Assembly (NCBI GenBank): GCA_036417435.1
Contig: CM070910.1
Location: forward strand, 73,144,784 to 73,208,783
From: Inia geoffrensis
Taxonomy: Eukaryota; Chordata; Mammalia; Artiodactyla; Iniidae
Direction: 5' to 3'
Length of the DNA stretch: 64,000 nt
The notes below the pieces were generated by a model. It did not search any database, was not told the origin of the DNA, and was given only the letters and a program-made list of their open reading frames with translations. The position numbers and the translations under genes were made by a program. The number at the start of each line of letters is the position of its first letter. The stretch's first letter is position 1. Shown here piece after piece: positions 23,350-36,530 of the stretch.

Positions 23350-24992
23350 AAACTTTACCCTCACCCGTGTCCTAATTTTAACCAGTACATCAACACTAAC
23401 CCATGCCCACTTACGTATGCTAACCCTAATCCATTGCCATACCCTAAGTTGTACCCTAATCAATCCCCATTCCCTAACCATAACACTAACCCAAACCCTT
23501 AACGTGAGACTCTTCCGAGGCCTTACCCTCACCCGTACCCTAATCATAACAGGTACACTAACACTAACTAGTGACCTCAAACATAGGCTAACCCTTAAAC
23601 GCCATCGTACCCTAAACTGTACCATAATCCCTCCCCATTCCCTAACCCTAACCCTAACCCGAATCCTAAACCTGACCCTCACCTGAACCCTTACCCTCCC
23701 CTGTGACTTAATCTTAACCAGCACACCAACACTAATTCGTGCCCTCACACGTACACTAACCCTTAAGCGTTGTCGTACCCTAAACTGTACCCTAATCCCT
23801 CCCCATTCCCTAACCCTAACCCTAATCCGAATCCTAACCCTGAGCCTCACCCTAAGCCTTACCCTCACCCGTGCCCTAATCTTAACCAGGACACCAACAC
23901 TAACTCGTGCCCTCAAACGTACAGTAACCCTTAAGTGTTGTCGTACCCTATCCTGCACCCTAATCCCTCCCCATTCCCTAACCATAACCCTAACCCAAAC
24001 CCTGAACGTACCCCTTTTCCTAGGCCTTACCCTCACCGGTGCCCTTGTCTTAACCAGTACACCAAAACTAACTCGTGCCCTCACAATTATGCGAACCCTT
24101 AAGCGTTGTCATACCCTAGCCCGTACCCTAATCCTTCGCCATTCCCTAACCCTAACCCTAACCCTGACCCTCACCCGAAGCCTTACCCTCACCCGTGCCC
24201 TAATCTTAACCAGGCAACCAACACTAACTCGTGCCCTCACACGTACGCTAACACTAAACCGCAGCTGTACTCTAACCTGTACCCTAATCCCTCTCCATTC
24301 CCTAACCCTAACCCTAACCTGAAACCTAACCCTGACACTCACGCTAAACTTTACCCTCACCCGTGTCCTAATTTTAACCAGTACATCAACACTAACCCGT
24401 GCCCTCTTGCGTTGGCTAACCCTAAACCATTGTCGTACCCTAACCTGTACCCTAAACAATCCCCATTACCTAACCATAACCCTAACCCAAAACCTTAACA
24501 TGATCCTCTTCCGAGGCCTTACACTCATCCGTGCCCTAATCGTAACCGGTACACTAACACTAACTACTGACCTCACACGTACGCTAACCCTTAAGCGTCA
24601 TCGTACCCTATCCTGCACCCTAATCCCTCCCCATTCCCTAACCCTAACCCTAACCCGAATCGTAAAAGTGACCCTCACCCGAACCCTTACACTCACCCGT
24701 GCCCTAATCTTCACCAGCACACCAACACTAATTCATGCCCCTACACGTACGCTATCCCTTAAGCGTTGTCGTACCCTAAACTGTACCCTAATCCCTCACC
24801 ATTCCCTAACCCTAACCCTAACCCAATCCTAACCCTGACCCTCACCTGAAGCCTTACCCTCACCCGTGCCCTAATCTTAACCAGGACACTAACACTAACT
24901 CTTGCCCTCACACGAATGGTAACCCTTAATCATTGTTGTACCATAAACTATACCCTAATCCCTCCCCATTCCCTAAACCTAACCCTAACACG
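23350..24992. repeat. Section preceding the 3,027-bp repeats
   Basis: From about 23,900 to 24,840 the order H, I (156 bp), A, B, C, D matches 26,591-27,530 at an offset of 2,691 bp (16 x 168 + 3). Shared variants include CTGAACGTACCCCTTTTC, CAGGCAACCAACAC or CAGGCAACTAACAC, and CATTACCTAACCATAACC. It is therefore a relative of part of the 3,027-bp unit. Confidence 0.75.
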
Positions 24993-26422
24993 AATCCTAA
25001 CCCTGACCCGCACCCGAAGCCTTACCCTCACCCGTGGCCTAATCTTAACCAGGACACCAACACTAACTCGTGCCCTCACACGTACGCTAACCCTAAACCG
25101 CAGCTGTGCCATAACCTGTACACTAATCCCTCTCCATTCCCTAACCCTAACCCTAACCTGAAACCTAACCCTGACACTCAACCTAAACTTTACCCTCACC
25201 CGTGTCCTAATTTTACCCAGTACATCAACACTAACCCATGCCCTCTTACGTAGGCTAACCCTAAACCATTGCCGTACCGTAACCTGTACCATAATCAATC
25301 CCCATTCGCTAACCATAACCCTAACCCAAACCCTTAATGTGACCCTCTTCCGAGGCCTTACCCTCACCCGTGCCCTAATCGTAACCAGTACACTAACACT
25401 AACTAGTGACCTCACACGTACGCTAACCCTTAAGCGTCATCATACCCTAAATTGTAGCCTAAATCCTCCCCATTCCCTAACCCTAACCCTAACCCGAATT
25501 GTAAACCTGACCCTCACCCGAACCATTACCCTCACCCGTGCCCTAATCTTAACCAGCACAGCAACACTAATTTGTGCCCTCACACGTACGCTAACCCTTA
25601 TGCGTTGTCATACCCTAAACTGTACCCTAATCCCTCCCCATTCCCTAACCCTAACCCTAACACGATTCCTAACCCTGACCCTCACCCGAACCCTTACCCT
25701 CACCCGTGTCCTAATCTTAACCAGGACACCAACACTAACTCGTGCCCTCACACGTACGCTAACCCTTAAGCCTTGTCATACCCTAAATTGTACCCTAATC
25801 CCTCTCCATTCCCTAACCCTAACCCTAACCCGAACCCTAACCCTGACACTCACCTGACGATTTACCGTCACCCGTGTCCTAATTTTAAACAGTCCATCAA
25901 CACTAACCCATGCCCTCCAACGTAGGCTAACACTAAACCGTTGCCGTGCCCTACCCTGTACCCTAATCCCTCCCATTGTCTAACCCTAACCCTACCCCAT
26001 CCCTAAACCTGACCCTCTTCCAAGGCCCTACCCTAACCCATGCCCTAATCTTAACCAGTACACCAAAACTAACTCGTGCCCTCAGAATTATGCGAACCCT
26101 TAAGCGTTGTCATACCCTAGCCTGTACCCTAATCCCTCATCATTCCCTAACCATAACCCTAACACGAATCCTAACCCTGACCCTCACCCGAAGCCTTACC
26201 CTCACCCGTGCCCTAATCTTAACCAGGACACCAACACTAACTCGTGCCCTCACACGTATGCTAACCCTAAACCACAACTGTACCTTAACCTGTACCCTAA
26301 TCCCTCCCCATTCCTTAACCCTAACCCTAATGCGAATCCTAACCCTGAGCCTCACCCTAAGCCTTACCCTCACCCGTGCCCTAATCTTAACCAGCACACC
26401 AACACTAATTCGTGCCCTCACA

Positions 26423-26608
26423 CTTACGCGAAACCTTAAGCGTTGTCGTACCCTAAACTGTACCCTAATCCCTCCCAATTCCCTAACCCTAACCCTAACA
26501 CGAACCCTAACCCTAACACGCACCCTAACCCTGACCCTCACCCGAAGCCTTACCCTCACCCGTGCCCTAATCTTACCCAGGACACCAACACTAACTCGTG
26601 CCCTCAAA
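26423..26608. repeat. 186-bp expanded monomer (+3 hexamers)
   Basis: Start-to-start distance is 186 bp. After the core the sequence continues CACGAACCCTAACCC and then CACGCACCCTAACCC, which adds three hexamers. The identical expansion is at 29450-29635 and 32477-32662, one in each 3,027-bp unit, so it predates the triplication. Confidence 0.9.
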
Positions 26609-26776
26609 CGTACACTAACGCTTAAGCGTTGTCGTACCCTATCCTGCACCCTAATCCCTCCCCATTCCCTAACCATAACCCTAACCCAAACCCTGAACGT
26701 ACCCCTTTTCAGAGACCTTACCCTCACCGGTGCCCTTGTCTTAACCAGTACACCAACACTAACTCGTGCCCTCACA

Positions 26777-26932
26777 ATTATGCGAACCCTTAAGCGTTGT
26801 CATACCCTAGCCTGTACCCTAATCCTTCTCCATTCCCTAACCCTAACCCTAACCCTGACCCTCACCGGAAGCCTTACCCTCACCCGTGCCCTAATCTTAA
26901 CCAGGCAACTAACACTAACTCGTGCCCTCACA
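26777..26932. repeat. 156-bp contracted I-type monomer (-2 hexamers)
   Basis: The CCCGAA and TCCTAA hexamers after the core are missing, so the core runs straight into CCCTGA. The 156-bp length also occurs at 24086-24241, 29804-29959, 32831-32986, 36344-36499, 38178-38333, 41348-41503, 61545-61700 and 62714-62869. All are I monomers with ATTATG-type starts. Confidence 0.9.
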
Positions 26933-28019
26933 CGTACGCTAACACTAAACCACAGCCGTACCCTAACCTGTACCCTAATCCCTCTCCATTCCCTAACCCT
27001 AACCCTAACCTGAAACCTAATCCTGACACTCACGCTAAACTTTACCCTCACCCGTGTCCTAATTTTAACCAGTACATCAACACTAACCCGTGCCCTCTTA
27101 CGTTGGCTAACACTAAACCATTGTCGTACCCTAACCTGTACCCTAAACAATCCCCATTACCTAACCATAACCCTAAACCAAACCCTTAACATGATGCTCT
27201 TCCGAGGCCTTACACTCATCCGTGCCCTAATCGTAACCGGTACACTAACACTAACTACTGACCTCACACGTACGCTAACCCTTAAGCGTCATCGTACCCT
27301 AAACTGTACCCTAATCCCTCCCCATTCCCTAACCCTAACCCTAACCCGAATCGTAAAAGTGACCCTCACCCGAACCCTTACACTCACCCGTGCCCTAATC
27401 TTCACCAGCACACCAACACTAATTCATGCCCCTACACGTACGCTATCCCTTAAGCGTTGTCGTACCCTAAACTGTACCCTAATCCCTCACCATTCCCTAA
27501 ACCTAACCCTAACCCAATCCTAACCCTGACCCTCTTCCGAGACCTTACCCTCACCCGTGCCCTAATATTAACCAGGACACTAACACTAACTCTTGCCCTC
27601 ACACGAACGGTAACCCTTAATCACTGTCGTACCATAAACTGTACACTAATCCCTCCCCATACCCTAAACCTAACCCTAACACGAATCCTAAACCTGACCC
27701 TCACCCGAAGCCTTACCCTCACCCGTGCCCTAATCTTACCCAGGACACCAACACTAACTCATGCCCTCTAACGTACACTAACCCTTATGCGTTGTCGTAC
27801 CCTATCCTGCACCCTAATCCTTCCCCATTCCCTAACCCTAACCGTAACCCAAACCCTGAATGTGACCCTTTTCCGAGGCCTTACCCTCACCGGTGCCCTT
27901 GTCATAACCAGTACGCCAACACTAACTCGTGCCCTCACAATAAGGCGAACCCTTAAGCGTTGTCGTACCCTAGCCTGTACCCTAATCCCTCTCCATTCCC
28001 TAACCCTAAACCTAACCCG

Positions 28020-31000
28020 AATCCTAACCCTGACCCGCACCCGAAGCCTTACCCTCACCCGTGGCCTAATCTTAACGAGGACACCAACACTAACTCGTGC
28101 CCTCACACGTACGCTAACCCTAAACCGCAGCTGTACCATAACCTGTACACTAATCCCTCTCCATTCCCTACCCCTAACCCTAACCTGAAACCTAACCCTG
28201 ACACTCAACCTAAACTTTACCCTCACCCGTGTCCTAATTTTACCCAGTACATCAACACTAACCCATGCCCTCTTACGTAGGCTAACCCTAAACCATTGCC
28301 GTACTGTAACCTGTACCATAAACAATCCCCATTCGCTAACCATAACCCTAACCCAAACCCTTAATGTGACCCTCTTCCGAGGCCTTACACTCACCCGTGC
28401 CCTAATCGTAACCAGTACACTAACACTAACTAGTGACCTCACACGTACGCTAACCCTTAAGCGTCATCATACCCTAAATTGTAGCCTAAATCCTCCCCAT
28501 TCCCTAACCCTAACCCTAACCCGAATTGTAAACCTGACCCTCACCCGAACCATTACCCTCACCCGTGCCCTAATCTTAACCAGCACAGCAACACTAATTT
28601 GTGCCCTCACACGTACGCTAACCCTTATGCGTTGTCATACCCTAAACTGTACCCTAATCCCTCCCCATTCCCTAACCCTAACCCTAACACGATTCCTAAC
28701 CCTGACCCTCACCCGAACCCTTACCCTCACCCGTGTCCTAATCTTAACCAGGACACCAACACTAACTCGTGCCCTCACACGTACGCTAACCCTTAAGCCT
28801 TGTCATACCCTAAATTGTACCCTAATCCCTCTCCATTCCCTAACCCTAACCCTAACCCGAACCCTAACCCTGACACTCACCCGACGATTTACCCTCACCC
28901 GTGTCCTAATTTTAAACAGTCCATCAACACTAACCCATGCCCTCCAACGTAGGCTAACACTAAACCGTTGCCGTGCCCTACCCTGTACCCTAATCCCTCC
29001 CATTGTCTAACCCTAACCCTACCCCATCCCTAAACCTGACCCTCTTCCAAGGCCCTACCCTAACCCATGCCCTAATCTTAACCAGTACACCAAAACTAAC
29101 TCGTGCCCTCAGAATTATGCGAACCCTTAAGCGTTGTCATACCCTAGCCTGTACCCTAATCCCTCATCATTCCCTAACCATAACCCTAACACGAATCCTA
29201 ACCCTGACCCTCACCCGAAGCCTTACCCTCACCCGTGCCCTAATCTTAACCTGGACACCAACACTAACTCGTGCCCTCACACGTATGCTAACCCTAAACC
29301 ACAACTGTACCTTAACCTGTACCCTAATCCCTCCCCATTCCTTAACCCTAACCCTAATGCAAATCCTAACCCTGAGCCTCACCCTAAGCCTTACCCTCAC
29401 CCGTGCCCTAATCTTAACCAGCACACCAACACTAATTCGTGCCCTCACACTTACGCGAAACCTTAAGCGATGTCGTACCCTAAACTGTACCCTAATCCCT
29501 CCCAATTCCCTAACCCTAACCCTAACACGAACCCTAACCCTAACACGCACCCTAACCCTGACCCTCACCCGAAGCCTTACCCTCACCCGTGCCCTAATCT
29601 TACCCAGGACACCAACACTAACTCGTGCCCTCAAACGTACACTAACGCTTAAGCGTTGTCGTACCCTATCCTGCACCCTAATCCCTCCCCATTCCCTAAC
29701 CATAACCCTAACCCAAACCCTGAACGTACCCCTTTTCCGAGACCTTACCCTCACCGGTGCCCTTGTCTTAACCAGTACACCAACACTAACTCGTGCCCTC
29801 ACAATTATGCGAACCCTTAAGCGTTGTCATACCCTAGCCTGTACCCTAATCCTTCTCCATTCCCTAACCCTAACCCTAACCCTGACCCTCACCGGAAGCC
29901 TTACCCTCACCCGTGCCCTAATCTTAACCAGGCAACTAACACTAACTCGTGCCCTCACACGTACGCTAACACTAAACCGCAGCCGTACCCTAACCTGTAC
30001 CCTAATCCCTCTCCATTCCCTAACCCTAACCCTAACCTGAAACCTAACCCTGACACTCACGCTAAACTTTACCCTCACCCGTGTCCTAATTTTAACCAGT
30101 ACATCAACACTAACCCGTGCCCTCTTACGTTGGCTAACACTAAACCATTGTCGTACCCTAACCTGTACCCTAAACAATCCCCATTACCTAACCATAACCC
30201 TAAACCAAACCCTTAACATGATGCTCTTCCGAGGCCTTACACTCATCCGTGCCCTAATCGTAACCGGTACACTAACACTAACTACTGACCTCACACGTAC
30301 GCTAACCCTTAAGCGTCATCGTACCCTAAACTGTACCCTAATCCCTCCCCATTCCCTAACCCTAACCCTAACCCGAATCGTAAAAGTGACCCTCACCCGA
30401 ACCCTTACACTCACCCGTGCCCTAATCTTCACCAGCACACCAAAATTAATTCATGCCCCTACACGTACGCTATCTCTTAAGCGTTGTCGTACCCTAAACT
30501 GTACCCTAATCCCTCACCATTCCCTAAACCTAACCCTAACCCAATCCTAACCCTGACCCTCTTCCGAGACCTTACCCTCACCCGTGCCCTAATATTAACC
30601 AGGACACTAACACTAACTCTTGCCCTCACACGAACGGTAACCCTTAATCACTGTCGTACCATAAACTGTACACTAATCCCTCCCCATACCCTAAACCTAA
30701 CCCTAACACGAATCCTAAACCTGACCCTCACCCGAAGCCTTACCCTCACCCGTGCCCTAATCTTACCCAGGACACCAACACTAACTCATGCCCTCTAACG
30801 TACACTAACCCTTATGCGTTGTCGTACCCTATCCTGCACCGTAATCCTTCCCCATTCCCTAACCCTAACCGTAACCCAAACCCTGAATGTGACCCTTTTC
30901 CGAGGCCTTACCCTCACCGGTGCCCTTGTCATAACCAGTACGCCAACACTAACTCGTGCCCTCACAATAAGGCGAACCCTTAAGCATTGTCGTACCCTAG

Positions 31001-31046
31001 CCTGTACCCTAATCCCTCTCCATTCCCTAACCCTAAACCTAACCCG
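28020..31046. repeat. 3,027-bp higher-order unit, copy 2
   Basis: Eighteen monomers in the same order and with the same internal length variants as copies 1 and 3. Private changes seen include AACCTGGACACC near 29,251 (AACCAGGACACC elsewhere), AATGCAAATCC near 29,357 (AATGCGAATCC elsewhere) and AAGCATTGTCG near 30,981. Divergence from copy 3 is a small number of substitutions, so amplification looks recent. Confidence 0.88.
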
Positions 31047-34000
31047 AATCCTAACCCTGACCCGCACCCGAAGCCTTACCCTCACCCGTGGCCTAATCTT
31101 AACGAGGACACCAACACTAACTCGTGCCCTCACACGTACGCTAACCCTAAACCGCAGCTGTACCATAACCTGTACACTAATCCCTCTCCATTCCCTACCC
31201 CTAACCCTAACCTGAAACCTAACCCTGACACTCAACCTAAACTTTACCCTCACCCGTGTCCTAATTTTACCCAGTACATCAACACTAACCCATGCCCTCT
31301 TACGTAGGCTAACCCTAAACCATTGCCGTACTGTAACCTGTACCATAAACAATCCCCATTCGCTAACCATAACCCTAACCCAAACCCTTAATGTGACCCT
31401 CTTCCGAGGCCTTACACTCACCCGTGCCCTAATCGTAACCAGTACACTAACACTAACTAGTGACCTCACACGTACGCTAACCCTTAAGCGTCATCATACC
31501 CTAAATTGTAGCCTAAATCCTCCCCATTCCCTAACCCTAACCCTAACCCGAATTGTAAACCTGACCCTCACCCGAACCATTACCCTCACCCGTGCCCTAA
31601 TCTTAACCAGCACAGCAACACTAATTTGTGCCCTCACACGTACGCTAACCCTTATGCGTTGTCATACCCTAAACTGTACCCTAATCCCTCCCCATTCCCT
31701 AACCCTAACCCTAACACGATTCCTAACCCTGACCCTCACCCGAACCCTTACCCTCACCCGTGTCCTAATCTTAACCAGGACATCAACACTAACTCGTGCC
31801 CTCACACGTACGCTAACCCTTAAGCCTTGTCATACCCTAAATTGTACCCTAATCCCTCTCCATTCCCTAACCCTAACCCTAACCCGAACCCTAACCCTGA
31901 CACTCACCCGACGATTTACCCTCACCCGTGTCCTAATTTTAAACAGTCCATCAACACTAACCCATGCCCTCCAACGTAGGCTAACACTAAACCGTTGCCG
32001 TGCCCTACCCTGTACCCTAATCCCTCCCATTGTCTAACCCTAACCCTACCCCATCCCTAAACCTGACCCTCTTCCAAGGCCCTACCCTAACCCATGCCCT
32101 AATCTTAACCAGTACACCAAAACTAACTCGTGCCCTCAGAATTATGCGAACCCTTAAGCGTTGTCATACCCTAGCCTGTACCCTAATCCCTCATCATTCC
32201 CTAACCATAACCCTAACACGAATCCTAACCCTGACCCTCACCCGAAGCCTTACCCTCACCCGTGCCCTAATCTTAACCAGGACACCAACACTAACTCGTG
32301 CCCTCACACGTATGCTAACCCTAAACCACAACTGTACCTTAACCTGTACCCTAATCCCTCCCCATTCCTTAACCCTAACCCTAATGCGAATCCTAACCCT
32401 GAGCCTCACCCTAAGCCTTACCCTCACACGTGCCCTAATCTTAACCAGCACACCAACACTAATTCGTGCCCTCACACTTACGCGAAACCTTAAGCGTTGT
32501 CATACCCTAAACTGTACCCTAATCCCTCCCAATTCCCTAACCCTAACCCTAACACGAACCCTAACCCTAACACGCACCCTAACCCTGACCCTCACCCGAA
32601 GCCTTACCCTCACCCGTGCCCTAATCTTACCCAGGACACCAACACTAACTCGTGCCCTCAAACGTACACTAACGCTTAAGCGTTGTCGTACCCTATCCTG
32701 CACCCTAATCCCTCCCCATTCCCTAACCATAACCCTAACCCAAACCCTGAACGTACCCCTTTTCCGAGACCTTACCCTCACCGGTGCCCTTGTCTTAACC
32801 AGTACACCAACACTAACTCGTGCCCTCACAATTATGCGAACCCTTAAGCGTTGTCATAGCCTAGCCTGTACCCTAATCCTTCTCCATTCCCTAACCCTAA
32901 CCCTAACCCTGACCCTCACCGGAAGCCTTACCCTCACCCGTGCCCTAATCTTAACCAGGCAACTAACACTAACTCGTGCCCTCACACGTACGCTAACACT
33001 AAACCGCAGCCGTACCCTAACCTGTACCCTAATCCCTCTCCATTCCCTAACCCTAACCCTAACCTGAAACCTAACCCTGACACTCACGCTAAACTTTACC
33101 CTCACCCGTGTCCTAATTTTAACCAGTACATCAACACTAACCCGTGCCCTCTTACGTTGGCTAACACTAAACGATTGTCGTACCCTAACCTGTACCCTAA
33201 ACAATCCCCATTACCTAACCATAACCCTAAACCAAACCCTTAACATGATGCTCTTCCGAGGCCTTACACTCATCCGTGCCCTAATCGTAACCGGTACACT
33301 AACACTAACTACTGACCTCACACGTACGCTAACCCTTAAGCGTCATCGTACCCTAAACTGTACCCTAATCCCTCCCCATTCCCTAACCCTAACCCTAACC
33401 CGAATCGTAAAAGTGACCCTCACCCGAACCCTTACACTCACCCGTGCCCTAATCTTCACCAGCACACCAACACTAATTCATGCCCCTACACGTACGCTAT
33501 CCCTTAAGCGTTGTCGTACCCTAAACTGTACCCTAATCCCTCACCATTCCCTAAACCTAACCCTAACCCAATCCTAACTCTGACCCTCTTCCGAGACCTT
33601 ACCCTCACCCGTGCCCTAATATTAACCAGGACACTAACACTAACTCTTGCCCTCACACGAACGGTAACCCTTAATCACTGTCGTACCATAAACTGTACAC
33701 TAATCCCTCCCCATACCCTAAACCTAACCCTAACACGAATCCTAAACCTGACCCTCACCCGAAGCCTTACCCTCACCCGTGCCCTAATCTTACCCAGGAC
33801 ACCAACACTAACTCATGCCCTCTAACGTACACTAACCCTTATGCGTTGTCGTACCCTATCCTGCACCCTAATCCTTCCCCATTCCCTAACCCTAACCGTA
33901 ACCCAAACCCTGAATGTGACCCTTTTCCGAGGCCTTACCCTCACCGGTGCCCTTGTCATAACCAGTACGCCAACACTAACTCGTGCCCTCACAATAAGGC

Positions 34001-34073
34001 GAACCCTTAAGCGTTGTCGTACCCTAGCCTGTACCCTAATCCCTCTCCATTCCCTAACCCTAAACCTAACCCG
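31047..34073. repeat. 3,027-bp higher-order unit, copy 3
   Basis: Same structure as copies 1 and 2. Private changes include AGGACATCAACACTAAC near 31,781, AACGATTGTCG near 33,172 and AACTCTGACCC near 33,577. The last is shared with the nested 1,175-bp duplicate downstream, which dates that duplication after this change. The repeat continues as a partial fourth copy from 34,074 to about 34,600. Confidence 0.87.
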
Positions 34074-34607
34074 AATCCTAACCCTGACCCGCACCCGAAG
34101 CCTTACCCTCACCCGTGGCCTAATCTTAACGAGGACACCAACACTAACTCGTGCCCTCACACGTACGCTAACCCTAAACCGCAGCTGTACCATAACCTGT
34201 ACACTAATCCCTCTCCATTCCCTACCCCTAACCCTAACCTGAAACCTAACCCTGACACTCAACCTAAACTTTACCCTCACCCGTGTCCTAATTTTACCCA
34301 GTACATCAACACTAACCCATGCCCTCTTACGTAGGCTAACCCTAAACCATTGCCGTACTGTAACCTGTACCATAAACAATCCCCATTCGCTAACCATAAC
34401 CCTAACCCAAACCCTTAATGTGACCCTCTTCCGAGGCCTTACACTCACCCGTGCCCTAATCGTAACCAGTACACTAACACTAACTAGTGACCTCACACGT
34501 ACGCTAACCCTTAAGCGTCATCATACCCTAAATTGTAGCCTAAATCCTCCCCATTCCCTAACCCTGACCCTAACCCGAATTGTAAACCTGACCCTCACCC
34601 GAACCCT
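34074..34607. repeat. Partial fourth copy of the 3,027-bp unit
   Basis: Follows copy 3 at the same offset, including the B monomer near 34,345 and the first half of the C monomer starting at 34498. It then switches into sequence matching 33,433 onward. Confidence 0.82.
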
Positions 34608-34665
34608 TACACTCACCCGTGCCCTAATCTTCACCAGCACACCAACACTAATTCATGCCCCTACA
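34498..34665. repeat. Chimeric C monomer at a duplication junction
   Basis: The left half carries TCATCATACCCTAAATTGTAG and CCGAATTGTAAACC, as in the C monomer at 31,471. The right half carries GAACCCTTACACTCACCC and TTCACCAGCACACC, as in the C monomer around 33,430. The switch lies in the shared segment near 34,580-34,605. This is the join of the 1,175-bp duplication. Confidence 0.87.
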
Positions 34666-35782
34666 CGTACGCTATCCCTTAAGCGTTGTCGTACCCTAAA
34701 CTGTACCCTAATCCCTCACCATTCCCTAAACCTAACCCTAACCCAATCCTAACTCTGACCCTCTTCCGAGACCTTACCCTCACCCGTGCCCTAATATTAA
34801 CCAGGACACTAACACTAACTCTTGCCCTCACACGAACGGTAACCCTTAATCACTGTCGTACCATAAACTGTACACTAATCCCTCCCCATACCCTAAACCT
34901 AACCCTAACACGAATCCTAAACCTGACCCTCACCCGAAGCCTTACCCTCACCCGTGCCCTAATCTTACCCAGGACACCAACACTAACTCATGCCCTCTAA
35001 CGTACACTAACCCTTATGCGTTGTCGTACCCTATCCTGCACCCTAATCCTTCCCCATTCCCTAACCCTAACCGTAACCCAAACCCTGAATGTGACCCTTT
35101 TCCGAGGCCTTACCCTCACCGGTGCCCTTGTCATATCCAGTACGCCAACACTAACTCGTGCCCTCACAATAAGGCGAACCCTTAAGCGTTGTCGTACCCT
35201 AGCCTGTACCCTAATCCCTCTCCATTCCCTAACCCTAAACCTAACCCGAATCCTAACCCTGACCCGCACCCGAAGCCTTACCCTCACCCGTGGCCTAATC
35301 TTAACGAGGACACCAACACTAACTCGTGCCCTCACACGTACGCTAACCCTAAACCGCAGCTGTACCATAACCTGTACACTAATCCCTCTCCATTCCCTAC
35401 CCCTAACCCTAACCTGAAACCTAACCCTGACACTCAACCTAAACTTTACCCTCACCCGTGTCCTAATTTTACCCAGTACATCAACACTAACCCATGCCCT
35501 CTTACGTAGGCTAACCCTAAACCATTGCCGTACTGTAACCTGTACCATAAACAATCCCCATTCGCTAACCATAACCCTAACCCAAACCCTTAATGTGACC
35601 CTCTTCCGAGGCCTTACACTCACCCGTGCCCTAATCGTAACCAGTACACTAACACTAACTAGTGACCTCACACGTACGCTAACCCTTAAGCGTCATCATA
35701 CCCTAAATTGTAGCCTAAATCCTCCCCATTCCCTAACCCTGACCCTAACCCGAATTGTAAACCTGACCCTCACCCGAACCAT
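34608..35782. repeat. 1,175-bp tandem duplicate of about 33,433-34,607
   Basis: Matches the preceding 1,175 bp (7 x 168 - 1, the missing base being in the CCCAATCC monomer). Shared derived changes are T at 33579 and 34754 (AACTCTGACC) and G in CCCTGACCCTAACCC near 34,565 and 35,740. A private change is GTCATATCCAG near 35,133 (GTCATAACCAG elsewhere). Confidence 0.87.
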
Positions 35783-35840
35783 TACCCTCACCCGTGCCCT
35801 AATCTTAACCAGCACAGCAACACTAATTTGTGCCCTCACA

Positions 35841-36008
35841 CGTACGCTAACCCTTATGCGTTGTCGTACCCTAAACTTTACCCTAATCCCTCCCCATTCC
35901 CTAACCCTAACCCTAACCCGAACCCTAACCCTGACACTCACCCGAAGATTTACCCTCTTCCGTGTCCTAATTTTAAACAGTCCATCAACACTAACCCATG
36001 CCCTCCAA
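35841..36008. repeat. D/F chimeric monomer leaving the amplified block
   Basis: The left half is the D-type unit of the 3,027-bp repeat (CCTTATGCGTTGTCG). After the core it becomes F type (CCCGAACCCTAACCC, GAAGATTTACCC, TTTTAAACAGTCC) and leads into G at 36009. Here the similarity to the 3,027-bp units ends. Confidence 0.78.
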
Positions 36009-36530
36009 CGTAGGCTAACACTAAATCGTTTCCGTGCCCTACCCTGATCCCTAATCCCTCCCATTACCTAACCCTAACCCTAACCCCATCCCTAAACCTG
36101 AACCTGTTCCGAGGCCCTACCCTAACCCATGCCCTAATCTTAACCAGTACACAAACACTAACTCGTGCCCTCAAACGTCCACTAACCCTTAAGCGGTGTC
36201 GTACCCTATCCTGCACCCTAATCCCTCCCCATTCCCTAACCCTAACAGTAACCCAAACCCTGAATGTGACCCTTTTCCGAGGCCTTACCCTCACCGGTGC
36301 CCTTGTCTTAACCAGTACACCAACACTAACTCATGCCCTCACAATTATGCGAACCCTTAAGCGTTGTCGTACCCTATCCTGTACCCTAATCCCTCTCCAT
36401 TCCCTAACCCTAACCCTAACCCTGACCCTCACCCGAAGCCTTACACTCACCCGTGCCCTAATCTTAACCAGGACACCAACACTAACTCGTGTCCTCACAA
36501 TTATGCGAACCCTTAAGCGTTGTCGTACCC
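35890..36530. repeat. Block repeated at about 40,894-41,534 (offset 5,004 bp)
   Basis: F-right, G, H, I (156 bp) and the start of the next I unit recur 5,004 bp downstream. Shared variants are CCCTGATCCC and CCCATTACC in G, AACCTGTTCCGAGG, and ACAGTAACCC in H. The two lie in different contexts, so one is a transposed segment of the array, probably moved by unequal exchange. Confidence 0.78.

Larger units (their letters stand above)
24993..28019. repeat. 3,027-bp higher-order unit, copy 1
   Basis: Matches 28,020-31,046 at a constant 3,027-bp offset, starting where the sequence becomes CGAATCCTAACCCTGACCCG and differing before that. The length equals 18 x 168 plus 3. A 186-bp monomer (+18), a 156-bp monomer (-12), a 166-bp G (-2) and a one-base loss in CCCAATCC (-1) account for it exactly. 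Copy 1 is the most diverged: it has CAGCTGTGCC near 25,106 where later copies have CAGCTGTACC. Confidence 0.88.

Noticed and set aside
25976..27013. 345-codon frame repeated at 29003-30040 and 32030-33067 as a conserved gene family
   Set aside because: The three frames lie at identical places in the 3,027-bp tandem units. Their conservation reflects DNA duplication, not protein constraint.
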